DNA of 64,000 nucleotides from Xylogone sp. PMI_703 (lineage: Eukaryota; Ascomycota; Leotiomycetes). The stretch lies in the NCBI GenBank assembly GCA_021399445.1, contig JAJTUQ010000003.1, positions 5,704,001-5,768,000 on the forward strand. The letters are read 5' to 3'. Below the pieces are notes generated by a model that was given only the letters and a program-made list of their open reading frames with translations, was not told where the DNA came from and did no database searches. Shown here piece by piece: positions 1 through 11,680 of this stretch. Within the stretch, counting starts at the first letter, position 1; each line of letters begins with the position of its first letter. The position numbers and the translations under genes are program-made.

Positions 1-462
1 GACCATCCCTTCGTTGTTTGCATCCCAGTGCAGTTCTAGGAGATCCTTCTTAAGAAGTTCACTAGGGACTGTGAGCTGCACCTTGAACCAATGTGTCGTC
101 CATGATGGGCCAAATGATTCGCCGACGTGTGTTGGTCTGAATTCGTGGCTTGTGGCTTCCTTGAATGTCGGTCGCGACTGACCTGGGGCGTCCCAAACGG
201 AGAGCTTGACATGAGGCGCTCCTGAGACAACACCCTCGTACATCATACTAGTCGACGGTTAGCTAAAGCTCCAATATTGCAATTAAATGCCAATTAGGAT
301 GCCTACGTACGCCCGCAAGTTCTGGCCCTCATACTGGCCACCGCTATAGAACTGAGCGATACGCTCTCGATAAATGGAGGAAATCAGCTGGCCGACCGGC
401 CCTTCAGCGAGCTTTGGGTACGTAGTTTTAGGCTGAGCCATCTCGAAGGTCTGGCCGCCCAT
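1..462 (-). CDS. AMS1: alpha-mannosidase (vacuolar Ams1 / GH38 type), N-terminal part, cut by window edge
   Basis: Start of a class II alpha-mannosidase, the vacuolar or cytosolic enzyme that trims free and vacuolar oligomannose. Two exons are visible: 311-462 and <1-247, joined over a 63-nt intron (donor GTACGT, acceptor CTAG) that keeps the frame. The protein begins MGGQTFEMAQ and contains FYSGGQYEGQNLRA, then HVKLSVWDAPGQSRPTF, VGESFGPSWTTHWFKVQ and LLELHWDANNEG, which is the characteristic N-terminal region of fungal Ams1 ahead of the GH38 catalytic domain. An in-frame ATG at 462 is the first possible start; an internal Met follows 7 codons later. The catalytic domain lies outside the window, so integrity cannot be judged. 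The assignment rests on remembered family similarity. Confidence 0.85.
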
Positions 463-946
463 AGCTGACACTGTTGGAGAGGAATTGAAATGATTGCAGC
501 GTTGTTGTTGTGGAAAGAGAGAAAGGTGGTTGGGAGGCGGTTAAAGATGCGGAGGTGTGCACAAGCATGGGGCAGCTCGGTGTCAGCTGTTCCAGGTACG
601 GAAGCTACCTGCCGCGTTGTGCCTTACGGCTGCCAAGTCTGGGGAAGCAACAACGTTAGGTAATAGAGGGGCCGCACCACCACATTCCTGGGCAAGGCAC
701 ACCGCCGCCTCCTTCCGGCCTCCAAGCTCTTTCTCCAGAGTCTACAACATTGTACGGAATACGTCAGTAACAAATTGTTATTCATTCATAATTGCTATGA
801 TATTTTTATTTCACCCCCTAGATGCTATTACTTTGCGGTTTCCTTTGCATCCTGTAGGTAATGAAGCCGCAACATAAAATGATCTATGCACTTTGAAGCT
901 CATCAGCTGAAGTCAAGGTCTAATTTCTTTTGATTTCTATAGGTCT
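463..946. other. intergenic, Ams1 upstream region and HisRS 3' side
   Basis: About 480 bp between the start of the mannosidase gene and the end of the histidyl-tRNA synthetase gene. It must hold the mannosidase promoter and the synthetase 3' UTR. One 106-codon open frame crosses it, but it shows no recognisable protein. No other structure seen. Confidence 0.6.
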
Positions 947-2918
947 TTAGATGGTCTGCAGCAGTTTCTTGACCTCTTCTACCAAATCCTCCTTGGTTAC
1001 CAACGAGCCCTCCTTATCGGGGTGTCCTTCAGGTAGTCCGAGGATCTTCAGCCTGACTTTGCCCGATGCCAGCTCGTCTTCACCAAGAATCACTGCAAGC
1101 GGGACGCCTCCAGCCTCAGCCGTCTTGAACTGTTGAGGTAGCTTTGGTTTGACTTTGGCGGCAAACTCGGCTTTGATGCCCGCATTCCATAGCTGAGTAG
1201 CTATAGACATTCGCTCCAAAAGGAAACCGTTGAATGTCTTTCCCCCAAACGCCATAATATATACATCAACTTCGCTTGGTCGCGTAGCAAACTTGCTGTC
1301 CTTCTCCATTCGTGCTTTCATGATCGCAAAAATTCGATCGACTCCAAAGGATACACCAACACACGGGATCTGACGTTTCGGTGCAAACATATTTACCAGG
1401 TTGTCGTAACGCCCGCCAGCTGCAATGCTACCGACTCCAACCGCAGGGTCATCTGATCGGTCTTCATCATCTCCCTTCTTCTTGGGTTTGTTGCGTGGTT
1501 TATCAACAGCAGCTCCGGCGGAAAGTGGGTTGACAACTTCGAAGATCAACCCAGAATAATAATCAAGGCCCCGAGCAAGGGACATACAAAATGATACCTT
1601 GTGTGTTACCTCGAGTGCGTCTAAGTAGTTGAAAAGAAGATCTAGATCGTCGAGACCTTGCTTCACGTCCGCATTCGCACTCAGTTGCGCATCGGACCGC
1701 AGAGTTTCCACGAGCTCTCGACCACCTTCAAATTTTACATACTCGCCAATCTTGTCGGCAACTTCAGATGCGAGGCCCTTCTCCTCCATCTCAGCTTTGA
1801 CTTCACTCCATGGCGACTAGATTCGCACTGTTAGTCTCGTGGAATGGTGTAGACATATTCGCAGAATCGTACCTTATCTAGTTTATCAACTGCAGAGCTG
1901 ATGGATCGTATCTTATCAGCAGGAACACCGGCTACTGTGAAGAGACCGTCAAGAATTTTTCGGTGATTTATCTTGATTGTGATATCCTGGTGAATTCCAA
2001 GAGCCTCGAATACCTCCATTCTGTGAGACTGACATCAGCACATGTTTATAATTAGTAAAGTCGGTGGAAAATTGACTGACATTATTCGGAGAATCTCAGC
2101 ATCTGGAATCATGGGATCATAAACGCCTGCAATATCAAAGTCACACTGCAGCAATTAGCCTCTGAATATTTATAGTGATATTTAAACAAACCTGGTTGAA
2201 TTCTCGTAATCTTCCTTTAGCCAGTGCCTTGTCTCAATTAGTCTTCCATTGAAGCAAAAAGAGCAGGGAGTATATCTCACAGGTTGGTCTCGTCGATAGA
2301 CTTTGGCAAGATGATATCTCTTGACGTGTTGAATCGAAGAATTCATAGCCAACCATCTCGCAAACGGCACAGTTAAATCATATCGCAGGGCGCAGAGTTC
2401 TCCTCCTTGGTCCGCAAGGTCATAAATAAGTTTTGAGTCCTCGCCATATTTGCCAGCCAATATTTCTTTGAGTTCGAAGACAGGGGTATCTAGAGAGGTT
2501 CCACCATGACGCTTAAAAACTTGTATAATCGCCTCGAAGATTCGGTCACTGGGTAGGCATCAATGAGAAAACTCGTTGTGTATGTATCAGTCGTAGTCAT
2601 TACCGTAGCATTATATCCGTGCCCATCCCTGTTGAAAAGTTAGCTAAGAAAACAAGGAACAAAGATGGTTGCCATTGTTGGAATTTGGCCAAATATAGCG
2701 TTGTTCCATATATCAGATTCCAATGGAGGGTCAAGGATGTCCCACATACAATCTCGAGTGCCTTTCGGCGTCTTTAGGCTGATCTTGCCAGCATTCTCCT
2801 TTGTCGCCATATCTAGACCTTCACTCTGATTATGAAAGTGACGGCTGCTTATAACGGGGAAAGCGCGACGGTTCAAGATACGGAGTGGAATGATTGGAGC
2901 GGTCCGAAAACACCGCAT
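947..2918 (-). CDS. HTS1: histidyl-tRNA synthetase, mitochondrial and cytosolic forms
   Basis: Charges tRNA-His in cytosol and mitochondria. Seven exons: 2750-2918, 2604-2628 (25-nt micro-exon), 2281-2548, 2192-2227, 2081-2145, 1873-2020 and 947-1816, giving 526 residues. Class II motifs are present: TPKGTRDW near the N terminus, motif 2 ([19 protein letters not shown]), the HisA motif [12 protein letters not shown], the HisB-like [10 protein letters not shown] and motif 3 [10 protein letters not shown], followed by an anticodon-binding domain ending [11 protein letters not shown]. The first ATG (2918) adds 36 residues rich in Arg, Ser and hydrophobics with almost no acids, typical of a mitochondrial presequence; a second in-frame ATG at 2810 begins MATKENAGK, the expected cytosolic start. 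A single gene serving both compartments is known for yeast HTS1. Length and motifs match the family. Confidence 0.95.
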
Positions 2919-4274
2919 CAAGGGAGCCAGAGGGGAAGAAGAGCGTGCAGAAAAAGTTACGCGACGTCAGGATGTGAGTCAAGATGCTAGCGCGGGGTAT
3001 CAATCGATTAGCGAGCGATGTTCGGCGAAACGTATTTCCGTCACGTACGTTTTCAACACTCATTGGTGTCCAAGTACTTCAAATCTGATTCCGTTTTTCA
3101 TTTGCATGGTGATAGAGAATTAAAAGATAAGAAGTCTATACTCGTCCGATGTTAATTATCGTTTGTATAGAAGAGTGCTGAGAAAATAGCGGGGCTGCTA
3201 TCAATTCCCTATGGGAAAACACAATAAACTGACACCAAACTAAGCACCAGCAGAACCCTGTAGCTTCAGCGGTTAAGCCCCGTAACTTCAGCGCATCTCA
3301 AGGTAATGCACCCTACAACTATTGTTTTAGATACTTGCTATCAATGTACTAACAACCAATCCCGACGAACCTTAAGCCAGCTAACACTGAGCTAGCCATC
3401 AACACTTTAGTCGCAATCATAGTATTAATTGCGATTGCTGTTAAGTCGAGTGGTTGTTGCCTGTACTGCCAGTGTTCAAGAACATCTAGCTCATTAGATA
3501 TATTTTAGATTGGAAGTAACTTTAGCTTTAACCAATTTGTATCCAAGCCATAGTGGGCACCGGAAACTTTTCAATTTGTAGCTTGTGATCCCGCCAAAAA
3601 AAAAAGTTTTTAAGCTCGTGACTTGATAAAAATTTTAATACGATCAATAAATTAAGCAGTATTTTTAAATTTAAACGGTTTGTTAGTAGTCTGTAGAGTA
3701 GGTGAAATACATTATCATATAATCCTAATGCAAAATCATCTCGCTCGTTCTTATTGAAGATAGAGTTGCAGGCTTATCCTACACAAAACCAAAATAACTT
3801 CACATATTGTATAGAATTCTAACGACCTATTGGTGTTGTCTGTCTAGGCATTTAAGTACTGCATGAAAGCGCATACCAAGAATAATTAGTGGGACGTTTG
3901 GTGAAAAGCGTGAACCCGCGTTGATTAATAACGATCTTACATCTACTAGCTCCCGACTGAGTATTGACTGTACTTAATTAGGAGAAACTGTTTGCTTACT
4001 TGCATATTACTTGCCCGCAATCGTACGACTCTCCACATGACTAAGACCCTGTCAAACATTCTCCTCAAGATCCTCTTCAGATCTCAAAATCGGCTGGGTG
4101 CTAGATGGAGTCACCAAATTCTAAGTACCGTGGCACAGTATCCACTCCCCTCTTGAAATGCACACGATGGCCAATTTGATATCAGTATTCCAAGCTTTCA
4201 ATCTATAGATCTAGCCACATTAATAACAAATCATTATCGTAAGTTGCCTGAATATGTAAACATTGGAACGTGTC
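2919..4274. other. intergenic, AT-rich, no gene seen
   Basis: About 1.35 kb between the HisRS start and the peroxiredoxin stop. It is AT-rich, includes a nine-base A run near 3596, and has no convincing open frame or repeat. The part next to 2918 must contain the HisRS promoter. Confidence 0.55.
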
Positions 4275-5134
4275 CTACGTTTTTATCATTGTACCATTTG
4301 CAATACCTGGATATTTCACAAACCTTAAATATGGCCTTTCAATTCTCAATCCGTCGTACACTTTGCGGGCCTCTTCATTTGTGATGCTGTGATGAACAAT
4401 AACGTCATCCCCCATCCTCCAGTCTGCCGGTGTTTCCACGCGGTACCTATCATAGGTTTGAAGAGAGTCAATGATACGGAGAAGTTCCTGAGTAGACCGT
4501 CCTGTGGATGCAGGATAGCACTGAATAGCACGTATTGTTTTTGTTGGATCAATTATAAATACGGAGCGGATCGTGAAGGCCATGCCATGAGAGTCAACAT
4601 TTGTCCCATCTTGATGGTCGAGCCTAGAAAAATGGGCGATGAGATCAGCATTCAGCCAGCTATTTGAGATTGGAAGCAAAATCCATTTCACTTACATATC
4701 GTACAAGTAAGCAATCTTTCGATCACTATCTCCAATAATTGGATATGTCACCCTGCTTCCAAAGATGTCGTTGATGTCTAAAATCCAACCGCCATGGGAA
4801 TCAATTGTATTTGCACTTAAACCAATCAATTTCACATTTCGTTTTGCAAACTCTGGCTCCAGCTTCGCAAGAGCTGCGAGCTCAGTGGTACAGACAGGCG
4901 TATAATCTTCAGGGTGAGAGAAGAAAAGCGTCCAAGACGAGCCCATCCACCTGTGAAAGTCAATGGTGCCTTCGGTTGTCTCAGCGGTGAAATTGGGAGC
5001 GAGGGAACCAAGTCGCAGTCTGGCATTCAAGAGGTTGTTAGCTTATGCCTTGCGATACATGTCTTAAGACCGCAAAGGGAATGAGATGGTACTCACGCAG
5101 GTGCCCTTAGATCTCCGCTAGCGTTAACAGACAT
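4275..5134 (-). CDS. 1-Cys peroxiredoxin (Prx6 type)
   Basis: Thiol peroxidase that reduces hydrogen peroxide and organic hydroperoxides. Three exons: 5097-5134 (38 nt), 4696-5019 and 4275-4623, giving 236 residues, the usual Prx6 length. The peroxidatic cysteine lies in the motif YTPVCTTEL; the preceding SHPED and the downstream LDHQDGTNVD, YPASTGR and GDDVIVHHS blocks are hallmarks of the 1-Cys group, as is the long C-terminal domain ending in PYLRFVKYPG. There is no obvious presequence: the protein starts MSVNASGDLRAPALRLG, so a cytosolic location is likely. Introns have clean GTGAGT and GTAAGT donors. Confidence 0.94.
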
Positions 5135-5902
5135 GATGTTATTGAGGCGTTACTGCTCTCTCAGGTAAATCTTTTGTGGTGGTATCTTATCGCAATGATC
5201 AGCAGTGTAGGTTAACAAAACACACTGTTAGGACGTGTGTAAGCCTCTCAATAGGACGGCAGTCGGAGTTAGTCTGATTGCTTCAGTGCCAGGATAGCGG
5301 CAGCGTCCTGAATTCAGGATTATCTGCATATGTTAGTAATATGTGTGGCCTTCCGCGTCTGACTCTAACATCAAAAGATTGACGAATGCGAATGAGACCC
5401 TGTGTTCTGGAAGGATGCCCCATCTTATTAGGTAAATGCCTAGACTGGCTAAGTTAACAAAGATCCGAGGAAGGCTGGAAAATGCCGCACCGATATGGAA
5501 GCATTGAAGCGACCTGCAGCTCCAGGGTCCTTTTAGTGCCTCCGAGATGTAGCGAGTATAGTTGCAGCTAGGCATGAGTTGCGGTTAAACATCGCACCGG
5601 AGCCTGCCAGAGCAGGGGCAAAGAGGCCCCCTTTCAAGTGCGTATTCCTCAAGATTGTGATTTCATTTTGAATATCACCAAAGCTATATGAGACATATCG
5701 TACATTGACGGCACAAATTCCAGAACGATATAAAGTGGTCTATTGGATACATATGGAACAGCGATTGATTAACAAAGTTACCGGAAGTATAATAATATAT
5801 AGAAACCCAATCCAATCTAATCAAATATATAACTTAGAAACTGAAAGGCGCACTGCCTCGAGAATTTCAATACGTATATGTATGCTACGGCGCGTGAATA
5901 GC
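5135..5902. other. intergenic, peroxiredoxin upstream / reductase downstream
   Basis: About 770 bp between the peroxiredoxin start and the stop of the Ayr1-like reductase. No convincing coding sequence; an 80-codon open frame on the minus strand has no family features. Confidence 0.5.
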
Positions 5903-7194
5903 CTATGCCGAGCTGAGGGCTCGATTTAAGATGTCTTTTCGAAATTCCTTCAACCCAGTCATTTTTCTCATCAAAGGATCCTATTAAAGCAATACTTAGT
6001 CCCACGAAGTATACTGAGAGAACGCAGAGGGAAATTTTGGAACAGAGGTGACTTACATAGGCCCATTTAGGACCAAATGTTGCGAAAATCCAATTTATCG
6101 TGGCTATATTTCCCCTATATATCCAGGAACTGGATGAACTTGAAAGGATTTGTGCAACCACATTTTTAGCAAATATTTCTGGTTTTTGCATTGACTCTGA
6201 ACAGAAGTCCGTTAGTTTGCCTTGTATGAACTAGACAGAGTCAAGATGGGGGCCTTTAATACCTGCTTCTTTTGCTCTCGCTTGCAAAGCAGGTTCAAGC
6301 GACTTATAAATGGAGTTCTCATTCAAGGTTGGAACACTGATCAATTTTGTGCTTACCCTGCCAGTGACTAACTCTATAACCTTCACATTTAGGGGCTCGA
6401 GTTCCAATCTTAATGTGTTTGAGTACTGAGACAGCGCTGCTTTCGAGGCGTTATATGCCGCTGTCATAGGATGTGGCATGTCCTTGGTCATACCTACATA
6501 TGCCGGAGTTTATTAAATCGTTTTATAGAGGGGTTTACACGTGTGGACAGATACTAACTGGTATGATTGACGATAGTTCCTCTTGTGGCTATTAGGAGTT
6601 TGCTAAATTGCTTTACCATCTCCATGGCTCCGAAGACATTAATATCGAACATAGCCTTTATTGAAGACAGATCTGTCTCAATTGCGGGAGATTCGAGCCC
6701 TGCGTAGTAATACCTGATTAGTGGCTTTTCAAACAAATTCCGCCATTAGGTAAAGTTACACTGTCCCCTATGCGATGGTTTGATTAGCTTAATTTGTTCA
6801 AATGCCGGATGTATAAAATCGCTCCTACTAACGCATTGTTCACCAGTATATCAAGTTTCCCGCCTGTCCGTTTGGCAATATCATCTTTTGCTTGAGAAAT
6901 GGATCCAGGATTGGTGACATCCAGTTGAATAAGCTCGATACCCTTTTCCGCCAGTGCGTTCATGGAGTTGATGGATCGGGATGAGGCAAATACTCGGAGA
7001 CCTGGGACACTTAGTACATCTTCATCGGACGTTAAAAGCGTAAGAAGAAGAAACCTCGTGAATGGAACTCGACAGCAAGGGCATGTCCAATTCCAGAGGA
7101 GCAACTGCACATTTATCAGCATTCATTGTGTTGATCGAAGAGTTGCATGTGTATCTCACCCCGTGATTAGAACAGATTTGGTATTGGAACTCAT
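5903..7194 (-). CDS. short-chain dehydrogenase/reductase, Ayr1-like
   Basis: NADPH-dependent reductase resembling yeast Ayr1 (1-acyl-dihydroxyacetone-phosphate reductase of lipid droplets and ER). Seven exons: 7160-7194, 7055-7104, 6833-7001, 6559-6713, 6263-6493, 6057-6196 and 5903-5980, giving 285 residues. The nucleotide-binding motif TGCSSGIG is split by intron 1; an LVNNA motif follows (ends exon 3), and the catalytic Tyr-Lys pair is in AAYNASKAAL. The C-terminal part (MQKPEIFAKNVVAQIL, then WIYRGNIATINWIF) is the usual Ayr1-like tail with a hydrophobic stretch that could associate with membranes. All junctions preserve frame. Divergent from the bZIP gene across about 530 bp. Substrate is inferred from family only. 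Confidence 0.88.
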
Positions 7195-7726
7195 TGTAAA
7201 TCTGAAAGGGAAGAATTTTCCTATGGATATTGCGCAATCAAAAGAGCAGCAACAGGAATATATGAAACTAATGAATTGATAAATCTGCTTTATTGCGCAA
7301 ATCTATATCAGGATAGATGATTATATAGGGAATACAGATTTACAGAAATGTAGTATTATTTATGAAGAGAAATAAGATAATCTGAGCTGCTTACCTGACG
7401 AAACATCATAATTTCATATGATGACACTTGCTAAATATTCTATCAATTTGAGTTAGGTCATAGAGTGTATTATAATATGGGCGATAGTGCTAGCTGGACG
7501 TAAACTTTCTGGAGATAGCGGAGTGTTGGTAAGGGGCTTCTACAGTTCGCGTAATCAGTAGTTAGTGAAAGGCGGGTTGATGAGGTGATCAATACCGAAG
7601 CTAATAGCCTAGCACGCGCTTTCCATTCCCCGAGTCACTGGAAAGATAGACCTTAAAAATCTTTTTTAATGTTAGAGTTATCACGATTACCTCTATCACC
7701 TACTTTAAGTGGCTCCTGTGGAAACA
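7195..7726. promoter_or_regulatory. divergent upstream region of the reductase and bZIP genes
   Basis: About 530 bp between two divergently transcribed starts; it must hold both promoters. AT-rich, no clear TATA box for either gene, no open frame of note. Confidence 0.5.
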
Positions 7727-9068
7727 ATGTCGGTTCACTTGAGGGATTCGGAGGGATTTGAGCCTCTACAATGGGATTCGTTTCCAAGCCCCCTCTATCA
7801 GTCCAATGAGAATATTGATATTTCAGGCCTTGAGTTCCCAGGTCTAGATTTATCTGAATTTATTGAAGTCTCCACACAAGAATTATCTACTAGTACTACC
7901 AGTGCCCCCTCATCTTTAGACACAGAATTGCGCAGTACACATGATTCTCGTCATAAGGGTCAAAAGACTAAAAGAAAAGGACGTCCGAGATCTAGCTTGG
8001 CGAGCGGCAATGAGTCTGCAATTGACGTGAGGACATGCTTCAGTCATTTGTTCTATCATCCTAGTCTAACCACTAATATGTGAGATACAGCGGAGAAGAA
8101 GTCAAGTGCGACTGGCACAGCAAGCATATCGGCATCGGAAAGAGGAACGGGTAGCATCAATGAAGAGAGATTTCGACGACCTCAAAAAACGACTGATAGG
8201 AATGGAACGGATATCGGACCAACTATTCGAAATTGCTTCGCTCCCAAGCATTCCAAAGTCGGCAAGGGATGCAGTTGAAAGTCTGAATAAAGCTGTCCAG
8301 CAATACCGACTACCGCCAGAGATGCGTGATACGCTTGAGTCAACACCACAGAAGGCAACATTCCCTACTACCTTTGCGATAATGTCAAATACTTCTGAGG
8401 TCAATTTCAACAGCAGCTGCGTAGACTCTTCTGATGCGCAGCTAGGAGACACCCAAAGCCCAGCTCAATCATCTAAAGCTATTCGGACTACGGATAACTC
8501 TCCAAGCAATGTATCTCAGAACTCACCAATATCTCTGGAAAGTTTACAGCTTTCCATTTGGCATCTAGCAGAATTTGCCAAATCGTCACTGAATTTTGCG
8601 GCAAGGCTAAGATACGAGGCCTTAAAGGGAGCTTACGAGCAGATAAGCGAGAAAGAGACCCCATACGCGTTGCTTTGCAGGTCATTCCGCTATTGCATCT
8701 TCTCAAGTACAAGAGAACAGATAAAAGTGCACATATATCGTTTGGTACACAGCTCTATAAAGATGACGGATGAAGCAGCTCAGACGTTTGAATTAGCTAA
8801 GGATATACCATCAACCAGAACTCTACCTCTCCCTGCGAGTCATGAATTGACTGAACCGGGAATTTCTGACCCTGGAGAACCATACATAAGCCCAGAAGGA
8901 GTTGATCAGTATCTTTCTGAGAAGGGCTTAATGATCGACCCTAACTTGCCTTTTGCCGAGTTTAAGGTGACGCCAAGGGTAGCAGGTACTCTTTTTGAAG
9001 AAATGTGTCGGCAAGAGGGAATAAAAATCAATGTGAGCAAACTATTATATGGTAGGAATAACCTATGA
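7727..9068 (+). CDS. bZIP transcription factor with C-terminal DUF3425 domain
   Basis: Two exons, 7727-8026 and 8091-9068, giving 425 residues; the intron (GTGAGG..CAG) falls exactly before the basic region. Residues 101 onward read RRRSQVRLAQQAYRHRKE, an AP-1-like basic region (conserved Arg and the AQxAYRxRK core), followed by a short heptad-like segment. The C-terminal region with GLMIDPNLPFAEFKV and GTLFEEMCRQEGIKIN matches the DUF3425 domain that accompanies this basic region in many ascomycete regulators of stress and secondary metabolism. An upstream Lys/Arg patch (KGQKTKRKGRPR, near residue 85) could be a nuclear localisation signal. Start chosen at the first ATG; the reading frame upstream has only GTG. 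Target genes unknown. Confidence 0.88.
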
Positions 9069-9570
9069 CTACATAGTTTAGATTTACCAGCTAATCAACT
9101 CATAGAACTACTAAAGCGTATGGTATGTTTGGTAGTTGGGCCAGGTATCCGTGCATCAGAAATTGATGAATCTCTTCGATTGACGATATTGGCGGAGGTA
9201 TAGACGTACCGGTGATATAAATTAATAATAAAGACTTTTTCTTGTGGTTGATTACTCTCTAGGATAGTAATATTGGAGAGAGCCGATAAAGGCATCATCT
9301 GTGAGCTGTCTAGGCAGTACTAGGTATAATTAAATCAAAGGCTCGGTTGAACTATTGTTGCATTCTACATACTTGATCCTATAGACATGTAGATAAGTGA
9401 TTGAATGATTATTACACATCAATCCTGACATGAAGAAATCTGCTTTCTGCGGAAAGGTGAGCAGAGCTGCTTTACAAGCAGTTATGGATGATTCAAGGTA
9501 CTGAGAGTGAGTTGAAAGTGGGAGCCATAGTATAACAGAGGGGACCCATACTCTGCCTATATTAATCTAT
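9069..9570. other. intergenic, convergent 3' ends
   Basis: About 500 bp between the stop of the bZIP gene and the stop of the convergent aspartate-semialdehyde dehydrogenase gene; both 3' UTRs lie here. No other feature seen. Confidence 0.5.
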
Positions 9571-10788
9571 TCAGACATAACCTTCGATTATTGCCGCTTC
9601 TGCGTTCATGATAGATGCACCAGCTGCACCAAGAATGGTGTTATGACTTAATACAACAAACATGTAATCAAACACTCCGCTTGGATCAGGCCTGATTCTT
9701 CCAACACTGACTGCATAGCCTGCTTCAACATTGCGATCTAAGCGTGGTTGTGGACGATCAAGTTCATCATAAACAACAATAGAACGCTTAGGAGCGGAAA
9801 AGCAGCTCAGAGTTTGAGCATCAGACACGTACTCTTTCAAAGCCGCCCTAACTTGATCCAACTTTGGTGGAGGCCGTTGAGTAAAACGGAATGAAATGCA
9901 TAAAAGATGGCCATCAAGTACCGGTACACGATTGCATGCGACAGAAATTGGTATAGACTGGTTGACAATGCTGGTTGTTGGATCCTTTTGAAGATTTCCT
10001 AGAATCTTGCAGGCTTCAGCCTGGATCTTGTCCTCCTCTCCTTTAATGTAAGGAATGACATTATCGAGTATATCCATACCTTGATGCTATTAACATTCTG
10101 CTAGCTTAAACCAAAACAGCTGCAATATATAAAGACTTACTTGGAGTACCTGGATACCCGCTGCCTGATATGGCTTGCATCGAAACAACACTGGCATGAT
10201 CGATAGAGCTTAATTTCTGAAGGGCTGCAAATGCCACCACAATGCCGACAACTAGTACAGTTAGAGTAATGGCCATTTATATTAAAGAATACATACCGGC
10301 ACAATTGCTGTTGCATACTAGAAAGCCTTTCTGTAGTTTATAATGCTGACGTTGCACAGGAATCATTTGGAGGTGTTTTAAATTGACAGTTGGAACTACC
10401 AACGGTATGAATTGAGCCAACCGATGATTTCCAGCATTTGAGAAAATAGCAAAATCAGCTTGGAGGAATGCCATTTCAATCTCGCCAGCCACAGACGAGT
10501 CCAGGCCAGAAAAGATGACTTCACAGTCTGAATAGTGTGATGGCGTGCATGGCCGTACTATCATATCTGCGATCCTGGGAGGAACTGGTGTGGGATGCTT
10601 CCAATGACAAACACTAGCATACTGCTGTCCCACAGACTTTTCAGATGCTCCCACTGCTACCAGTTCAAGAGTAGGGTGGTTTTCCAATAATTGCACAAAT
10701 CGAGTTCCAACTGCACCAGTGGCGCCAAGAATGGCTAATCTTGGTCAATGCTTGCCAATGGGTTTGGGAAACAGCTCTCATACCGCAT
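9571..10788 (-). CDS. HOM2: aspartate-semialdehyde dehydrogenase
   Basis: Reduces aspartyl phosphate to aspartate semialdehyde on the route to threonine, methionine and isoleucine. Exons 10784-10788, 10297-10739, 10141-10251 and 9571-10079 give 355 residues. Seen: NADP-binding [12 protein letters not shown]; the catalytic cysteine in CNSNCAV, spanning an intron; [11 protein letters not shown]; and the conserved end [17 protein letters not shown] and [13 protein letters not shown]. The 5' end is odd. The only start that joins in frame is ATGCG, making a 5-nt first exon. An ATG at 10821 begins a more canonical lysine-rich leader ([11 protein letters not shown]) but is one base out of frame across an A6 run. 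Either the tiny exon is real or a base is missing in the homopolymer. Whether this is the sole HOM2 or a paralogue cannot be told. Confidence 0.9.
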
Positions 10789-11680
10789 TTTTTCTTTTCA
10801 TGGCCTGGGGTTCCCATTTTTGTGTCTATGGATGAGATAGTGTCACTAGAATAAGTATTATTCCTGGGTGGGCAATGTAGAGAAGAGAAGGTTGAAGGTT
10901 GGTGGATTTTCGACCCGGAGCCGCTGAGAAGTTTTTCCGCGCGGAGCAGCTGGTTTGGCCTTGATGGTGACTCAGATCTGGGCCCCATAAATCAACATAC
11001 GCAGCAGCCGATACCGGTACCACCTCAGGTATCAGTACGAATCTTGGCCACATACACAGACTTTGACTACAGTAAATCACCTCTAAACTGCTGTTACTAG
11101 CCTTTTCCTATAATGTCTATGCACATTTTGACGAAAGAATAAGCTGTGCGATTTTCAACCATCAATATTACTATTCCCCTGTAAAATGTCAAGTAATGAT
11201 TATGGGCCCTCCAGGGCTTCGCTTACGGGGCCTTAGGCCTGTAAGCATGCTAAAGAGAGCCAACGGCCGTAGTGCAGGCTTTTATGATGTTATTCTGCGT
11301 TGTTGAACTTTAATATTACAATAAAATCACATCCTACCATGCAAAACAACTTTACTCGTCACCTATGGGCGCCGAGTTTACGGTCCTACGATCTACAGGC
11401 ACCCAACAAAGAATTATCTCTTCATTCTACCCTAAAACTCATGTAATTTCTACGCTTATGGCCATTGTTCATTCTGCAGGTTTAACACAAAGCCGTCAAT
11501 CTCTGAAATTGTGGGCGGGCTATTTGCAGTTTCTAATCTTCATTTCCCTCAAAAATTCAATCTAAGTATTCACCCAGGGTTGATTTCAATTCTACAAGTC
11601 TTTACGTCTTAAAGTTGTCTAGTTTTTATAGAACGAGAACAAATGTTCGCATTTGGCACATCATCATTCTGAACATAAAA
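10789..11680. promoter_or_regulatory. divergent upstream region, dehydrogenase and kinase-like genes
   Basis: About 890 bp between divergent starts. It contains a compact hairpin-forming stretch at about 11221-11245 (cttac..gtaag arms around ggcc palindromes), and an upstream out-of-frame ATG (10821) in the leader of the dehydrogenase. No other gene recognised. Confidence 0.45.

Noticed and set aside
557..877. 106-codon open frame on the plus strand
   Set aside because: No domain or composition typical of protein; it lies in the mannosidase promoter and ends without splice context.
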